Assembly (NCBI GenBank): GCA_965247295.1
Contig: CBDFGQ010000008.1
Span: 310,001 to 374,000, forward strand
Direction of reading: 5' to 3'
From: CBDFGQ01 sp965247295
Lineage (GTDB): Bacteria > Chloroflexota > Dehalococcoidia > Lucifugimonadales > JAGWBF01
Length of the DNA: 64,000 nt
Shown here: piece by piece, positions 26,821-34,996 of the stretch
How positions within the stretch are numbered: the stretch's first letter is position 1
How the letters are laid out: each line of letters opens with the position of its first letter
Made by a program: the position numbers and the translations under genes
The notes under the pieces: generated by a model
Databases searched by the model: none
The model's input: only the letters and a program-made list of their open reading frames with translations
Told to the model about the DNA's origin: nothing

Positions 26821-26957
26821 GTGTCATTCTGAAGGAGCGAAGCGACTGAAGAATCTGGTAGGGTGGGGCACCTTCATGAGCCGGGAGATTTCGCCAACAG
26901 ATGGGGGGATGGACCGTCAGCCCCTCCAGACCCTTCGCCTCCGGCTCAGGCTGACAT
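26821..26957. repeat. Dispersed intergenic repeat, family A copy 2
   Basis: Starts GTGTCATTCTGA...GAAGAATCTGG and ends CCAGACCCTTCG...GGCTCAGGCTGACAT. The ends are imperfect inverted repeats, and the interior (about 65 bp) differs from the other copies. An open frame runs through it into the next gene, but this is not the start of that gene. Confidence 0.75.
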
Positions 26958-27024
26958 GGGGAAATTGCACATCGGGTCAACTAGCTGGCCAACTACCTCT
27001 TTGCACCCTGACAAAGGAGGAAAA

Positions 27025-28062
27025 GTGAAAGCGGTGTACATCGAGGCCCATGGCGGGCCGGAGGTTCTGAAACATGGGGAGCGTCCGGACCCGGTCATCG
27101 AGCCCGACGAAGTGAAGGTGAGGGTACGGGCCAGTGCCCTTAACCGCCTGGACCTGTATACCCGAGCGGGAGCCCGGGGAATGCGGAAGGAGTTCCCTCC
27201 GCCCCTGATCCTGGGAGGCGACGCGGCCGGTGACATTGTGGAGGTGGGTAGCCAGGTCCGAGGGCACGCGCTGGGAGACCGGGTGGTGGTGAATCCCAAA
27301 ACCACCTGCGGCCAGTGTTCCCAGTGTCTGGCGGGGGAGGACGACCTTTGCTCTTCCTCAAAGATGCTGGGCTCCGCCGTTGATGGCAGCTACGCGGAGT
27401 ACCTGAAGGTTCCGGCTATAAACGTGCACACCATAGCGGACCACGTTTCCTATGAGGCGGCGGCGGCCGTGCCCACAGTCTATCTCCCCATGTGGAACAT
27501 GCTGATCCGACGCGCCCGCCTCAAGCCCTGGGAGACGGTGCTGGTGCTGTCGGCCTCCGCCGGCGTGGGCACCGCGGCCATACAGGTGGCCAAGAGGGTG
27601 GTGGGCGCCCGGGTCATCGCCACTACCAGCACCGAGGAAAAGGCTGCCAAGGCGATGGAACTGGGTGCGGACGAGGTCATCATCTACACGAATGAGGATG
27701 TCACCAAACGAGCCAGAGAGCTAACGGGAGGCCAGGGAGTTGATGTGGTGGTGGACCACGTCGGTGCCGAGTTCTTCCAGCCGGCGTACAACGCCCTGAG
27801 GACTGGTGGCAGGTATGGCAACTGCGGGATCACCACCGGCTACCGCGCGGAGCTACACCTGGGGCAGACGTTCACCCGCCACCTCAGCGTCTTTGGCGTG
27901 TATATGGGAACCAAGGAAGACATGCGGCAGATAGTGGAGACCCTGAACCGAGGCAAGATCGCGCCGGCCATCCACCAGGTCTTGCCGCTGGAAAGCGCGG
28001 CCGACGCACACCGCACGATGGAGGGGCGCAGCTTCTTCGGCAAGCTGGTGCTGACGCCGTAG
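27025..28062 (+). CDS. Zinc-binding alcohol dehydrogenase / quinone oxidoreductase
   Basis: 345 aa of the medium-chain dehydrogenase/reductase superfamily. GroES-like N-domain with GGDAAGDIVEVG; four structural-zinc cysteines in CGQCSQCLAGEDDLC; Rossmann domain with LSASAGVGTAAIQVAKR. The catalytic-site residues are not the classic Cys-His-Cys set at the start, so it may be a reductase of activated alkenes or alcohols. GTG 27025 follows AAGGAGG with 4-nt spacing; the longer frame from 26863 starts inside a repeat. Followed after 64 bp by the next dehydrogenase. Confidence 0.88.
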   Translation: MKAVYIEAHGGPEVLKHGERPDPVIEPDEVKVRVRASALNRLDLYTRAGARGMRKEFPPPLILGGDAAGDIVEVGSQVRGHALGDRVVVNPKTTCGQCSQCLAGEDDLCSSSKMLGSAVDGSYAEYLKVPAINVHTIADHVSYEAAAAVPTVYLPMWNMLIRRARLKPWETVLVLSASAGVGTAAIQVAKRVVGARVIATTSTEEKAAKAMELGADEVIIYTNEDVTKRARELTGGQGVDVVVDHVGAEFFQPAYNALRTGGRYGNCGITTGYRAELHLGQTFTRHLSVFGVYMGTKEDMRQIVETLNRGKIAPAIHQVLPLESAADAHRTMEGRSFFGKLVLTP

Positions 28063-28126
28063 ATCGCCCCGTCGTGTCAGGGGCCATTTGGGCCCATTTC
28101 CGTAGACTCGCAAAGGAGGGGACGAG

Positions 28127-29080
28127 ATGGAGACGGTAGGATTTATCGGCATAGGGAACATGGGTTCGGGCATGTCCAGGAGTATCCAGAGGGCCGGGTA
28201 TCCCATGGTGGTGTACGATGCCCGGGAGGAAGCCACCAGGGAGCTACTGGAGGGGGGCGCCCGCCTTGCCTCTTCGCCGACCGAAGTGGCCCAGCTAAGC
28301 GATGTAACCTTTACTTCCCTCCCCGGGCCGAAGGAGGTGGAGGAGGTGGCCGTTGGCCCCGAAGGACTATTGGCAGGGATCAAAGAGGGTGGCATCTATG
28401 TCGACCTGTCCACCAGCAGGCCAACCCTAATCCGGGAGATTGAGCCCAAGTTCCGCCAGCGGGGTGCCCATGTGCTGGATGCGCCGGTAAGCGGAGGCAA
28501 GTCCGGAGCCGCTTCGAGAAACCTGGCCATCATGGTCGGAGGCGAGCGGGAGGTATACGACCGCATCAAGCCCATACTGGACGCCTTTGGGGACAAGGTG
28601 TTCTACGCCGGCGACATTGGCGCTGGCAGCGTGTGCAAGCTAGTCCACAATATGATCGGGCACGGTGTGCGTCAGGCCGTCGCTGAAGGACTGACTCTGG
28701 GAGTGAAGGCGGGGGTAGAGCCCCGTGCCCTGTGGGAGTGCGTGCGCCGGGGTGCCCTGGGCCGGATGGGTCCTCTGCACGAGGGGATTGCCATGACTGT
28801 CTTCCGCGGCCAGTTCGATCCACCCAACTTCGCGCTTGCGTTGTCCTACAAGGACATCGCGCTGGCCACGGAGCTGGGGCGGGAATACAAAGTCCCCATG
28901 CCGGTGGCGAACCTGGCCGAGCAGATCGCAATCCAGGGAATGAACCGTGGCTGGGGAGAGCGGGACAGCAGCGTTACTTTTCTGCTTCAGGAGGAGATGG
29001 CTGTCGTAGAGGTGCGAGCTGCCGATGTGGACCCGGCAAAGGCCGCCCGGTTCATTACCACGCACCCAGACGCCGAGTAG
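28127..29080 (+). CDS. NAD(P)-dependent beta-hydroxyacid dehydrogenase
   Basis: 317 aa, 3-hydroxyisobutyrate dehydrogenase family. Rossmann motif GFIGIGNMGSGMSRSIQRAG; substrate signature DAPVSGGKSGAASRNLAIMV; catalytic Lys helix GAGSVCKLVHNMI. It oxidises a beta-hydroxy carboxylate or reduces a semialdehyde; the substrate is not predictable. A strong AAGGAGGGG precedes ATG 28127. Probably co-transcribed with the alcohol dehydrogenase. Paralogous to the interrupted gene at 51675-52571. Confidence 0.88.
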   Translation: METVGFIGIGNMGSGMSRSIQRAGYPMVVYDAREEATRELLEGGARLASSPTEVAQLSDVTFTSLPGPKEVEEVAVGPEGLLAGIKEGGIYVDLSTSRPTLIREIEPKFRQRGAHVLDAPVSGGKSGAASRNLAIMVGGEREVYDRIKPILDAFGDKVFYAGDIGAGSVCKLVHNMIGHGVRQAVAEGLTLGVKAGVEPRALWECVRRGALGRMGPLHEGIAMTVFRGQFDPPNFALALSYKDIALATELGREYKVPMPVANLAEQIAIQGMNRGWGERDSSVTFLLQEEMAVVEVRAADVDPAKAARFITTHPDAE

Positions 29081-29099
29081 GGTAGGGCACTCGTTGCAG

Positions 29100-30017
29100 T
29101 TAGCCTTCTAGCCTCCGGCCGTGGAACAGGTACAGTTGGGCGTAGCCTCCGTAGGGTCCGAAATGGTCGTGGGCCCATTGCAGGAGTTCACTGTCCGGCA
29201 CCTTCTTACCCCCGAAGTACCACTCCTGCAACGCCCTACGCACCCAGACGTCGATCGGGAAGGCGTTCAGCTTGTCCAGAGAGTGCAGCAGAACACAGTC
29301 GGCGATCTTGGGCCCCACGCCGGGAAGCTCCATGAGCGCCCCTTTGGCCTCCTCATAGGACACGCCCCTAAGTCTTTCCAGGTCAAGCTCGCCGGTAGCC
29401 ACGGCTCGCGCCGCGCTGACCACGTAGGGAGCCCTGAATCCCAGCCTCAGGTCCCGGAGCGCGGACTCTCCCGCCCATGCCAGGCGGTCTGGTTCGGGAA
29501 AGGTGTACCGCACGTGGCCGTCCAGACCCAGGGGCTGCCCGAAGCTCTCCGAAAGGGACTCCATATTGGCATGGATGCGGGGAAGGTTGGAGTTTGCCGA
29601 GCAGATGAAGGATATGAGGCACTCCCAGGGCTCGATGCGGAGGAGGCGCAGGCCCCTGTGCCGCTCTATGATCTTGCTCACCTTGGGGTCCCTGGCTATC
29701 TCCCGGTCGATGGTCTCGAAGTCGTCCTCCAGACGGAAATAGCTGCGCATCAAGGGCATCAGGCGTCCGGGATCCCCGAGAGGGGCCGACCGGAATTCTG
29801 CCCCGTCGGTTATGCCCGGTGCGCCTGCGGTGTTGGGCCATATCTGTATGAGGTTCCCATATATTACCCCAGAGTGCCACTCCGCGCCCGCATCGCGTCC
29901 GGGTGTCGTCTCCCTGCGCCAGCGGTGGGACTGGCCGCTCTCCAGGCTGGCAGCCAGGTCGAAGGGCGGCTGGATGGACAGGTGCATTGACGGACTCGCC
30001 GCGGGTGAACCGCTCAT
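29100..30017 (-). CDS. 8-oxoguanine DNA glycosylase/AP lyase, OGG1-like
   Basis: 305 aa. N-terminal OGG_N-like domain with ESGQSHRWRRE (compare GQSFRW), then the HhH-GPD fold. MELPGVGPKIADCVLLHSLD contains the hairpin and catalytic Lys, and AFPIDVWVRRALQEWYFG the catalytic Asp. It excises oxidised guanine in base-excision repair. GGAG precedes ATG at 30017, and the gene starts 14 bp after the stop of the dinG-like gene, so the two are in one operon. Confidence 0.9.
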   Translation of the reverse strand: MSGSPAASPSMHLSIQPPFDLAASLESGQSHRWRRETTPGRDAGAEWHSGVIYGNLIQIWPNTAGAPGITDGAEFRSAPLGDPGRLMPLMRSYFRLEDDFETIDREIARDPKVSKIIERHRGLRLLRIEPWECLISFICSANSNLPRIHANMESLSESFGQPLGLDGHVRYTFPEPDRLAWAGESALRDLRLGFRAPYVVSAARAVATGELDLERLRGVSYEEAKGALMELPGVGPKIADCVLLHSLDKLNAFPIDVWVRRALQEWYFGGKKVPDSELLQWAHDHFGPYGGYAQLYLFHGRRLEG

Positions 30018-30031
30018 CTCGTCTCCAATTC

Positions 30032-32857
30032 TTAGGTGCTCATCTCTATCCAGTCGGTGGCATGACGAGGAATGGCGGCCAGAGGCACGTGCTTCATGGT
30101 GCCCGGTGGCATGGAGTCCAGAAAGGCTTTGCCGTAGCGCCTGGAGGCGATCCGCGTGTCCAACACCACGATGGTTCCCCTGTCTCGGCCGCTGCGGATC
30201 AGCCTACCGATGCCCTGGCGAAAGCGCAGGATGGCCTGGGGAAGTGCGTACTGGTAAAAGGGATCCTCGTACTGGTCCGACCTGGCGGCGAAAATAGGAT
30301 CGGTGGGAACGTGGAAGGGGAGTCTGGCCAGAACCAGCGCTTTGAGGATGCCTCCTGACAGGTCTACGCCTTCCCAGAAGCTGCTGGTGCCCAGGATCAC
30401 GCCGCTGGGATCGTCGCTGAAGTCCCGTAGTATCTGGGCCGGGGAACCGTCGATGCCCTGGGCAAGGACACGGATTCCCTCCGCTTGCAGTGGGCCGCGG
30501 ATGGCGTTGGAAGTACCCCTGAGCGCGGAGTGAGAGGTGAACAGCACCAGGGTGCGCCCCTTGAGCGCCCTCCCAAGCCCAACCAGCACCCTCTCTATAG
30601 CCGGCTGATAGCCAGGAGAATCGGGCGCAGGTAGGTCCTCGGGTACCAGAATTAGGGCTGCCCGCTTGTAGTCGAATGGCGAATCGACCAGCAGCTCGCC
30701 GCTTTCCTCCAGTCCAGTCCGCTGTCGGATAAAGCTGAAGTCGCCCTGGGTACTCAAGGTGGCGCTGGTCAGGATCACAGAGCTCTTACGGGAGTACAGG
30801 CGCCTTTGCAGCTCTGGCCCCACGTCCAGTGGCGCTGAGTGCAGCACCAAGTTGGAGCCGCCAGAAGGGTCGCCCCTGCCAGTTGAGACCCGGGCCATCC
30901 AATCGATGCGCTGCTCCTCTGCCGGGGCGGCCAGCATCGTCTTGAGCCTCTCCCGTTGCTCCTCCATGCCCTCCCGCCAGGCTGCCAGATCCAGCGTAAG
31001 CCCCTCTCCGTTTGCGGCGCTGTCCCCTGGCGCGGAGTCCACCAGGTGCCCCAATCGCTCCGCCAATCTTATCCCCTCGTTCAGGTCGACATCCACGTTT
31101 TCCCAGGCGATCTCCAGCTCGGACCACCCCGGCTGAGCCCTGGTTGACCGGGTGATGTGGAGTTGGTCCGCAGCACCCTCGTGTTGTTGATGCAGGAACC
31201 TCTCGACCCCCGACCACAACCGCCCCCACTGGTCTCTCATCCGAGGGGACCATTTGGCTTCCAAGTTGGATATCAGTTCTTCCCCCCGCCGTATCAGGTC
31301 CGCGGCGCCGGCCGCACGCCTCAGCAGGACCCGTGCCTCTGCCAGCAGGCGTCCCAGTGTACCTAGCTCGTCGTCTAGCTGAGCCTGTGACACCTGGAAG
31401 CCGAGCTGGCGGGTGGCCTCCTCCTCGAGGTGTTGGGCTTCGTCCACAATCAGGTGTTGGTACTCCGGAATCAGTCCTCCTCCCAGGGCCAGGTCGGAGA
31501 GGAGCAAGGCGTGGTTGGCGATGATTATGTGGGCGCCCTCGGCCCTCTCCCTCGCGGCACGCAAGAAGCAGGGACCTTCGCCGCGCATCCCCGGACAATG
31601 CCATTTCTCAGCGGCGGAGATATGGCTCCAGACTAGAGGCTCCTTTCCCGACAGGTTGATCTCACCCCTGTCCCCTGTGGCGGTATCCTGGAGCCAAATA
31701 AGTGTCTTGCTTAAAAGGCGGGCATCGTCCGCGGAGAGGGTCTCCCCCCCGGCAAGGCGGCGCCATCTGTGGAGGCACAGGTAATTGGCCCGGCCCTTCA
31801 ACGGCGCTACCCGGAACTGACCGGTGGGTATGATCCCCTCGTCCTCCAGCAGCCCGACCAGGGCCGGGATGTCCTTGTTCAAGAGTTGCTCCTGGAGGTT
31901 AATGGTGTTGGTGGATATTACGACGCGGGTGCCGTTCTTTAACGAGTAGAGGACCGCCGGCAGGAGGTAGGCCAGGGACTTACCCACGCCAGTTCCCCCC
32001 TCCACAATCAGGTGCGCCTCTCCGTTAATGGCGGCGGCAACGGCCCTGGTCATCTCCACCTGCTGCGGCCTGTGTTCAAATCCCTCGAAGCTGCGGGAAA
32101 AGAGGCCGCCTGGGGACAGGTAAGACGCGAGCTCACCTTCGTCCAGCCGTTCAATGCTTTTGCCGGGCCTGACGGCCCTCCCAGCGGGCCTCAACCTGCT
32201 CTCGAGATCGTACAGGTCCAATCCGGTGGGCCCCATATGTGTTGTAGAGAGTGTGTCGGCCGGCGGTAGCCGTTCCAAGAGGCGTCCGAAGGGCCACCGT
32301 GCCCTCGAGGCCAGTTGGATGATGTACGCCGCCGTCGCCGGATCGAGACCGCTGGCCGTGTCCATTAGACTCAGGAAGACTTTTTGCGTAGCCTGGGCAT
32401 CGGGAAGCGCCCGGTGAGGACGTGAATGGCCAGTCTTCAGGTCCTCGGCCAGCCTGGGAAGGGAGTAGCTGGAGAAATAGGGCAGGAGGACGGATGCCAT
32501 TTCCCGGGTATCGAAGATCTCGTTGCTCAGCCGTACGCCGTGCTTTGAGAGAAAGGCAAGGTCAAAGGAAAAGTTATGCCCGATCAGAGGCAGGGAGCCT
32601 ATAAATTCCAGGAGCTCCCCAGCCACGGCGGCAAAAGGGGGTGCCCCATCCAAGTTGCTCTGGGAGATTCCCGTGAGCCGCTGTATGGGGTCCGGCAGGC
32701 GGCGGTATGGATTGACCAGAGTCTGGAAAGTATCTAGGACCTTTTGCCCCTGGAACTTGACTGCCCCTACCTCGATGATGGTGTCTTGTTCCGGGTCTAT
32801 ACCAGTGGTCTCTAGGTCCAGCGTGACGTAGGTAGGCGGCACGTCCCCCACTTTCAT
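30032..32857 (-). CDS. DinG-family helicase with N-terminal DEDDh exonuclease domain
   Basis: 941 aa. Residues 1-170 are a DnaQ-like 3'-5' exonuclease: TYVTLDLETTGIDPEQDTII (exo I, D-x-E), LIGHNFSFDLAFL (exo II), HRALPDAQAT (exo III, H-x4-D). From about 245 on it is an XPD/DinG superfamily 2 helicase: GGTGVGKSLAYLLP (Walker A), IVDEAQHLEEEA (DEAH-like box), and motif VI QGIGRLIRSGRDRG. Cysteines in NYLCLHRW, KWHCPG and GPCFLRAA lie where the iron-sulphur ligands of DinG are found. It is thought to resolve R-loops and damaged structures; it sits between PHP and ogg genes on one strand. Confidence 0.92.
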   Translation of the reverse strand: MKVGDVPPTYVTLDLETTGIDPEQDTIIEVGAVKFQGQKVLDTFQTLVNPYRRLPDPIQRLTGISQSNLDGAPPFAAVAGELLEFIGSLPLIGHNFSFDLAFLSKHGVRLSNEIFDTREMASVLLPYFSSYSLPRLAEDLKTGHSRPHRALPDAQATQKVFLSLMDTASGLDPATAAYIIQLASRARWPFGRLLERLPPADTLSTTHMGPTGLDLYDLESRLRPAGRAVRPGKSIERLDEGELASYLSPGGLFSRSFEGFEHRPQQVEMTRAVAAAINGEAHLIVEGGTGVGKSLAYLLPAVLYSLKNGTRVVISTNTINLQEQLLNKDIPALVGLLEDEGIIPTGQFRVAPLKGRANYLCLHRWRRLAGGETLSADDARLLSKTLIWLQDTATGDRGEINLSGKEPLVWSHISAAEKWHCPGMRGEGPCFLRAARERAEGAHIIIANHALLLSDLALGGGLIPEYQHLIVDEAQHLEEEATRQLGFQVSQAQLDDELGTLGRLLAEARVLLRRAAGAADLIRRGEELISNLEAKWSPRMRDQWGRLWSGVERFLHQQHEGAADQLHITRSTRAQPGWSELEIAWENVDVDLNEGIRLAERLGHLVDSAPGDSAANGEGLTLDLAAWREGMEEQRERLKTMLAAPAEEQRIDWMARVSTGRGDPSGGSNLVLHSAPLDVGPELQRRLYSRKSSVILTSATLSTQGDFSFIRQRTGLEESGELLVDSPFDYKRAALILVPEDLPAPDSPGYQPAIERVLVGLGRALKGRTLVLFTSHSALRGTSNAIRGPLQAEGIRVLAQGIDGSPAQILRDFSDDPSGVILGTSSFWEGVDLSGGILKALVLARLPFHVPTDPIFAARSDQYEDPFYQYALPQAILRFRQGIGRLIRSGRDRGTIVVLDTRIASRRYGKAFLDSMPPGTMKHVPLAAIPRHATDWIEMST

Positions 32858-32876
32858 CTCGAGTTGGGTGCCCTAA

Positions 32877-33605
32877 CTATTTCCCATCGGCCATAAAGGG
32901 CTCCGGGAGAGGCCGCCAGCCCCCGGCTTGGTCCCGGTTGCTGTCGGTGAGAACGGCGGGATAAAAGGCGCCGCCACGCAGTGCGCTCACAAACTCCTCT
33001 CCAGTGCTAATCTCCCCCTGAAAAACGGTAATACAGCGACCCAGCCCGTGCTGGGAGTGGGCGTCGCTCCCCCCGGTGACGTTCAGGCCCAGGTGTCTGG
33101 CCACCTTCATAGCGAAGCGGTTTTCTTCCTCCGAAGTGCCCCCGTTGGCCACCTCCACGGCATCCACCAACCCGAACACGGGGTGCCTCGCTCCCTCTTC
33201 CACCGTAGAGGGCACACAAGGCATCTCTTTGTAAAGAAGTGGCTTGCTGGAAGGTCGAGGGTTGTTCAAGCCACGGAAGGGATGGGCGCTTACGATGAAT
33301 CCACCCACCTTATCCACCGCCGCCCGTAGCTCTTCGGCCCTGTAGATCCCCGGGACATATCGGTCCAGGCCGAAGGCCAGAATATGGCCCATGTCGGTCT
33401 CAACCTCCATGGCCCTGATGAGCACGAGGTTATGCTGCACGGCGAAGCGCTGGAACTCGTGTTGGTCCCATGGGCCGCTGTGCTCCGTAACGCACAGCCC
33501 GAAAAGGCCACGGCGCTCTGCCTCCTGTACCATCTCCTCGGGGGTCAGACTGCTGTCGCTGCTGCCCGTGGTGGTGTGAACATGCATATCGAATAGTCGG
33601 GCCAT
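32877..33605 (-). CDS. PHP-domain phosphoesterase
   Basis: 242 aa. Metal-binding motifs: DMHVHTTTGSSDSSLTPEEM at the N-terminus (HxH), VTEHSGPWDQHEF, FIVSAHPFRG and VTGGSDAHSQHGLG. The stand-alone PHP domain (3',5'-nucleotide phosphatase or similar) is often in repair loci. ATG 33605 is driven by a near-consensus promoter at 33642-33670. It is the first gene of the PHP-dinG-ogg operon. Confidence 0.88.
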   Translation of the reverse strand: MARLFDMHVHTTTGSSDSSLTPEEMVQEAERRGLFGLCVTEHSGPWDQHEFQRFAVQHNLVLIRAMEVETDMGHILAFGLDRYVPGIYRAEELRAAVDKVGGFIVSAHPFRGLNNPRPSSKPLLYKEMPCVPSTVEEGARHPVFGLVDAVEVANGGTSEEENRFAMKVARHLGLNVTGGSDAHSQHGLGRCITVFQGEISTGEEFVSALRGGAFYPAVLTDSNRDQAGGWRPLPEPFMADGK

Positions 33606-33641
33606 AGCACTCTCTACGTACGGAAATTAACGGGCTTCCCC

Positions 33642-33670
33642 ATTGTATAGGGAGGGCATAAACCCGTCAA
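33642..33670 (-). promoter_or_regulatory. Promoter of the PHP-dinG-ogg operon
   Basis: Minus strand: TTGACG, a 17-nt spacer, TACAAT. The transcription start falls near 33635. The first base of the -35 is the first base of repeat copy A (33670). Confidence 0.75.
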
Positions 33671-33832
33671 GAATACGAATTGGCTCAAAGCTAAAACGAA
33701 GTGTTGCCATCTCCCAGACGCTTTGCTATACTTTCGACGGCGCATTGTCGGCTTCGTGGTGCTTGGGCACAGATACCTACCAATTACTGGTCCCCAGGGC
33801 ATTTGAGGCCACAGTGACATCAGGTTTCTAGG
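33670..33832 (+). repeat. Direct repeat copy A (duplicated promoter-leader segment)
   Basis: 163 bp, identical to 34141-34310 except that copy B has 7 extra bases (AATACAC) after GGTCC. It contains the same TTGCCA-N17-TATACT promoter (33704-33732) but is followed by transposase remnant sequence rather than a gene, so this promoter points into the remnant antisense to its ORF. Confidence 0.9.
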
Positions 33833-34095
33833 CTGGGGACTCCAGGTAGGTCTGCGTAGGTGCTTGGGCTTGTGAGACCGTTCTTCTAGGCTGGTGGATC
33901 CCTGGGATTGTACCGCTTCTTCCACCGATAGAAGGTCTGGCGGCTGATACCAAAGTACCGACAGGTCAAAGAAGCGTTGCTCCCATGGCTTGTGTAGTAG
34001 TCCATCCACTTCAGTCGTTGCCTGGCCATCCTCGATATGCCCTGGACCCTGCCCAGGCCTTTGGCACCAGGACCCCTCGTTCTGATTATCTTCAT
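33833..34095 (-). pseudogene. Truncated, frameshifted transposase (IS481-like N-terminal HTH)
   Basis: From ATG 34095 the frame gives a helix-turn-helix: MARQRLKWMDYYTSHGSNAS then LTCRYFGISRQTFYRWKKRY. It hits a stop at 33886 after RYNPRDPPA. The neighbouring frame continues STSLEERSHKPKHLRRPTWS, which is the expected next segment in IS481-type transposases (S-L-E-E-R-S). So one base has been gained or lost near 33895-33900. The rest of the protein, including the DDE core, is missing beyond 33833. Not functional. Confidence 0.75.
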
Positions 34096-34096
34096 G

Positions 34097-34120
34097 GTGA
34101 CACTATATTCTATGTGTCAC
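34097..34120. repeat. Inverted repeat upstream of the transposase start
   Basis: GTGACAC and GTGTCAC separated by 10 AT-rich bases, directly before the transposase ATG. It may be a regulatory operator of the element or part of its end. Confidence 0.5.
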
Positions 34121-34140
34121 GTATCATTATGAACGACTTC

Positions 34141-34310
34141 AGAATACGAATTGGCTCAAAGCTAAAACGAAGTGTTGCCATCTCCCAGACGCTTTGCTAT
34201 ACTTTCGACGGCGCATTGTCGGCTTCGTGGTGCTTGGGCACAGATACCTACCAATTACTGGTCCAATACACCCAGGGCATTTGAGGCCACAGTGACATCA
34301 GGTTTCTAGG
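34141..34310 (+). repeat. Direct repeat copy B (native promoter-leader of the zinc-ribbon gene)
   Basis: 170 bp, matching 33670-33832. It ends at CTAGG, the start of the ribosome-binding site CTAGGAGG of the gene at 34321. Copy B is therefore the functional upstream region, and copy A the duplicate. Confidence 0.9.
34175..34203 (+). promoter_or_regulatory. Promoter of the zinc-ribbon protein gene
   Basis: TTGCCA, a 17-nt spacer, TATACT, within repeat copy B; transcription start near 34210. An identical promoter is at 33704-33732 in copy A. Confidence 0.75.
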
Positions 34311-34320
34311 AGGATCAACG

Positions 34321-34617
34321 GTGGCTTTTGAGGAAAGGACCCTGGTGTGCAGAGAGTGCGGAGACTCCTTTGCCTTCAGCGTCGGGGAGCAGGAGTTTTA
34401 TCAGAGCAGAGGTCTGATGCACGACCCTGCCCGCTGTCCCGCCTGCCGCGCAGCCAGGCGAACGAGTGGCGTCCGCACCGACCAGCCAAGAACGATGTAT
34501 CCGGCAACATGCGCTACGTGTGGTATAGAGACGGAGGTCCCTTTCGAGCCAAGACAAGGCAGGCCGGTATATTGCAATGACTGCTTTAGGACGGTCCAAA
34601 CTGAACAGTCTTTCTAG
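34321..34617 (+). CDS. Small zinc-ribbon protein (zf-trcl type)
   Basis: 98 aa with two metal-knuckle pairs. The N-terminal domain has LVCRECGDSFAFSVGEQEFY, then CPACRAAR, the probable-zinc-ribbon (zf-trcl) layout with a C-x2-C...C-x2-C. The C-terminal domain has CATCGIETEVPFEP and YCNDCF, the CxxC...CxxC ribbon of the CxxCxxCC-SSSS/DUF group. Such proteins are common in Chloroflexi and related phyla; nucleic-acid binding is likely but unproven. GTG 34321 follows AGGAGGATCAAC. Confidence 0.8.
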   Translation: MAFEERTLVCRECGDSFAFSVGEQEFYQSRGLMHDPARCPACRAARRTSGVRTDQPRTMYPATCATCGIETEVPFEPRQGRPVYCNDCFRTVQTEQSF

Positions 34618-34689
34618 CCCCATGCACCGTCATACACCGCCCACCTCTACCTGCCCCACATAGGCATCCCCACAGGCAGGAGGCCCAGC

Positions 34690-34983
34690 GTGCACGTCGG
34701 CGTCTGCCGTGTGAGTCTTAGGCTGCCAGAAAACCAGAGCCTTAAGGGCAAACGGCGCGTTGCTCAGTCCATCACATCCAGAGTGCGGAGTAAGTTCAAC
34801 GTTGCCATCGCCGAGGTGGGCGATAACGAGCTCTGGCAGCGGCTGACTCTTGGTATCTCCTGCGTCAGCAACCAGGGCCGGCACGCCAACGAAATCCTCT
34901 CTAGCGTAGTGCAGTACATCGAGGAGATGAGAGCGGACGTGGAACTCCTGGATTACGAGACGGAGTTGATTTCAGGAGTATGA
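34690..34983 (+). CDS. DUF503 (YlxP-like) protein
   Basis: 97 aa. The sequence HVGVCRVSLRLPENQSLKGK followed by RRVAQSITSRVRSKFNVAIA is the DUF503 hallmark. It is a small ferredoxin-like fold of unknown function, linked in Firmicutes to the translation/ribosome-maturation cluster. GTG 34690 has AGGAGG 6 nt upstream. The next gene begins 13 bp after its stop. Confidence 0.85.
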   Translation: MHVGVCRVSLRLPENQSLKGKRRVAQSITSRVRSKFNVAIAEVGDNELWQRLTLGISCVSNQGRHANEILSSVVQYIEEMRADVELLDYETELISGV

Positions 34984-34996
34984 GACCGTATAGACA

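Larger units (their letters stand above)
33833..34140 (-). mobile_element. Insertion-sequence remnant between direct repeats
   Basis: 308 bp flanked exactly by the two direct repeats. It carries the 5' end of a transposase gene on the minus strand, truncated at the junction with copy A. No intact terminal inverted repeats were identified; a 7-bp inverted repeat lies just upstream of the ORF start. Confidence 0.7.

Noticed and set aside
26863..27024. 54-codon N-terminal extension of the zinc alcohol dehydrogenase
   Set aside because: It lies mostly within a dispersed repeat, while GTG 27025 has AAGGAGG at the right distance and gives the normal N-terminus.
29121..29990. Plus-strand ORF of 289 codons opposite the ogg gene
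   Set aside because: The minus strand encodes a clear HhH-GPD glycosylase with catalytic Lys and Asp; the plus-strand product resembles nothing.
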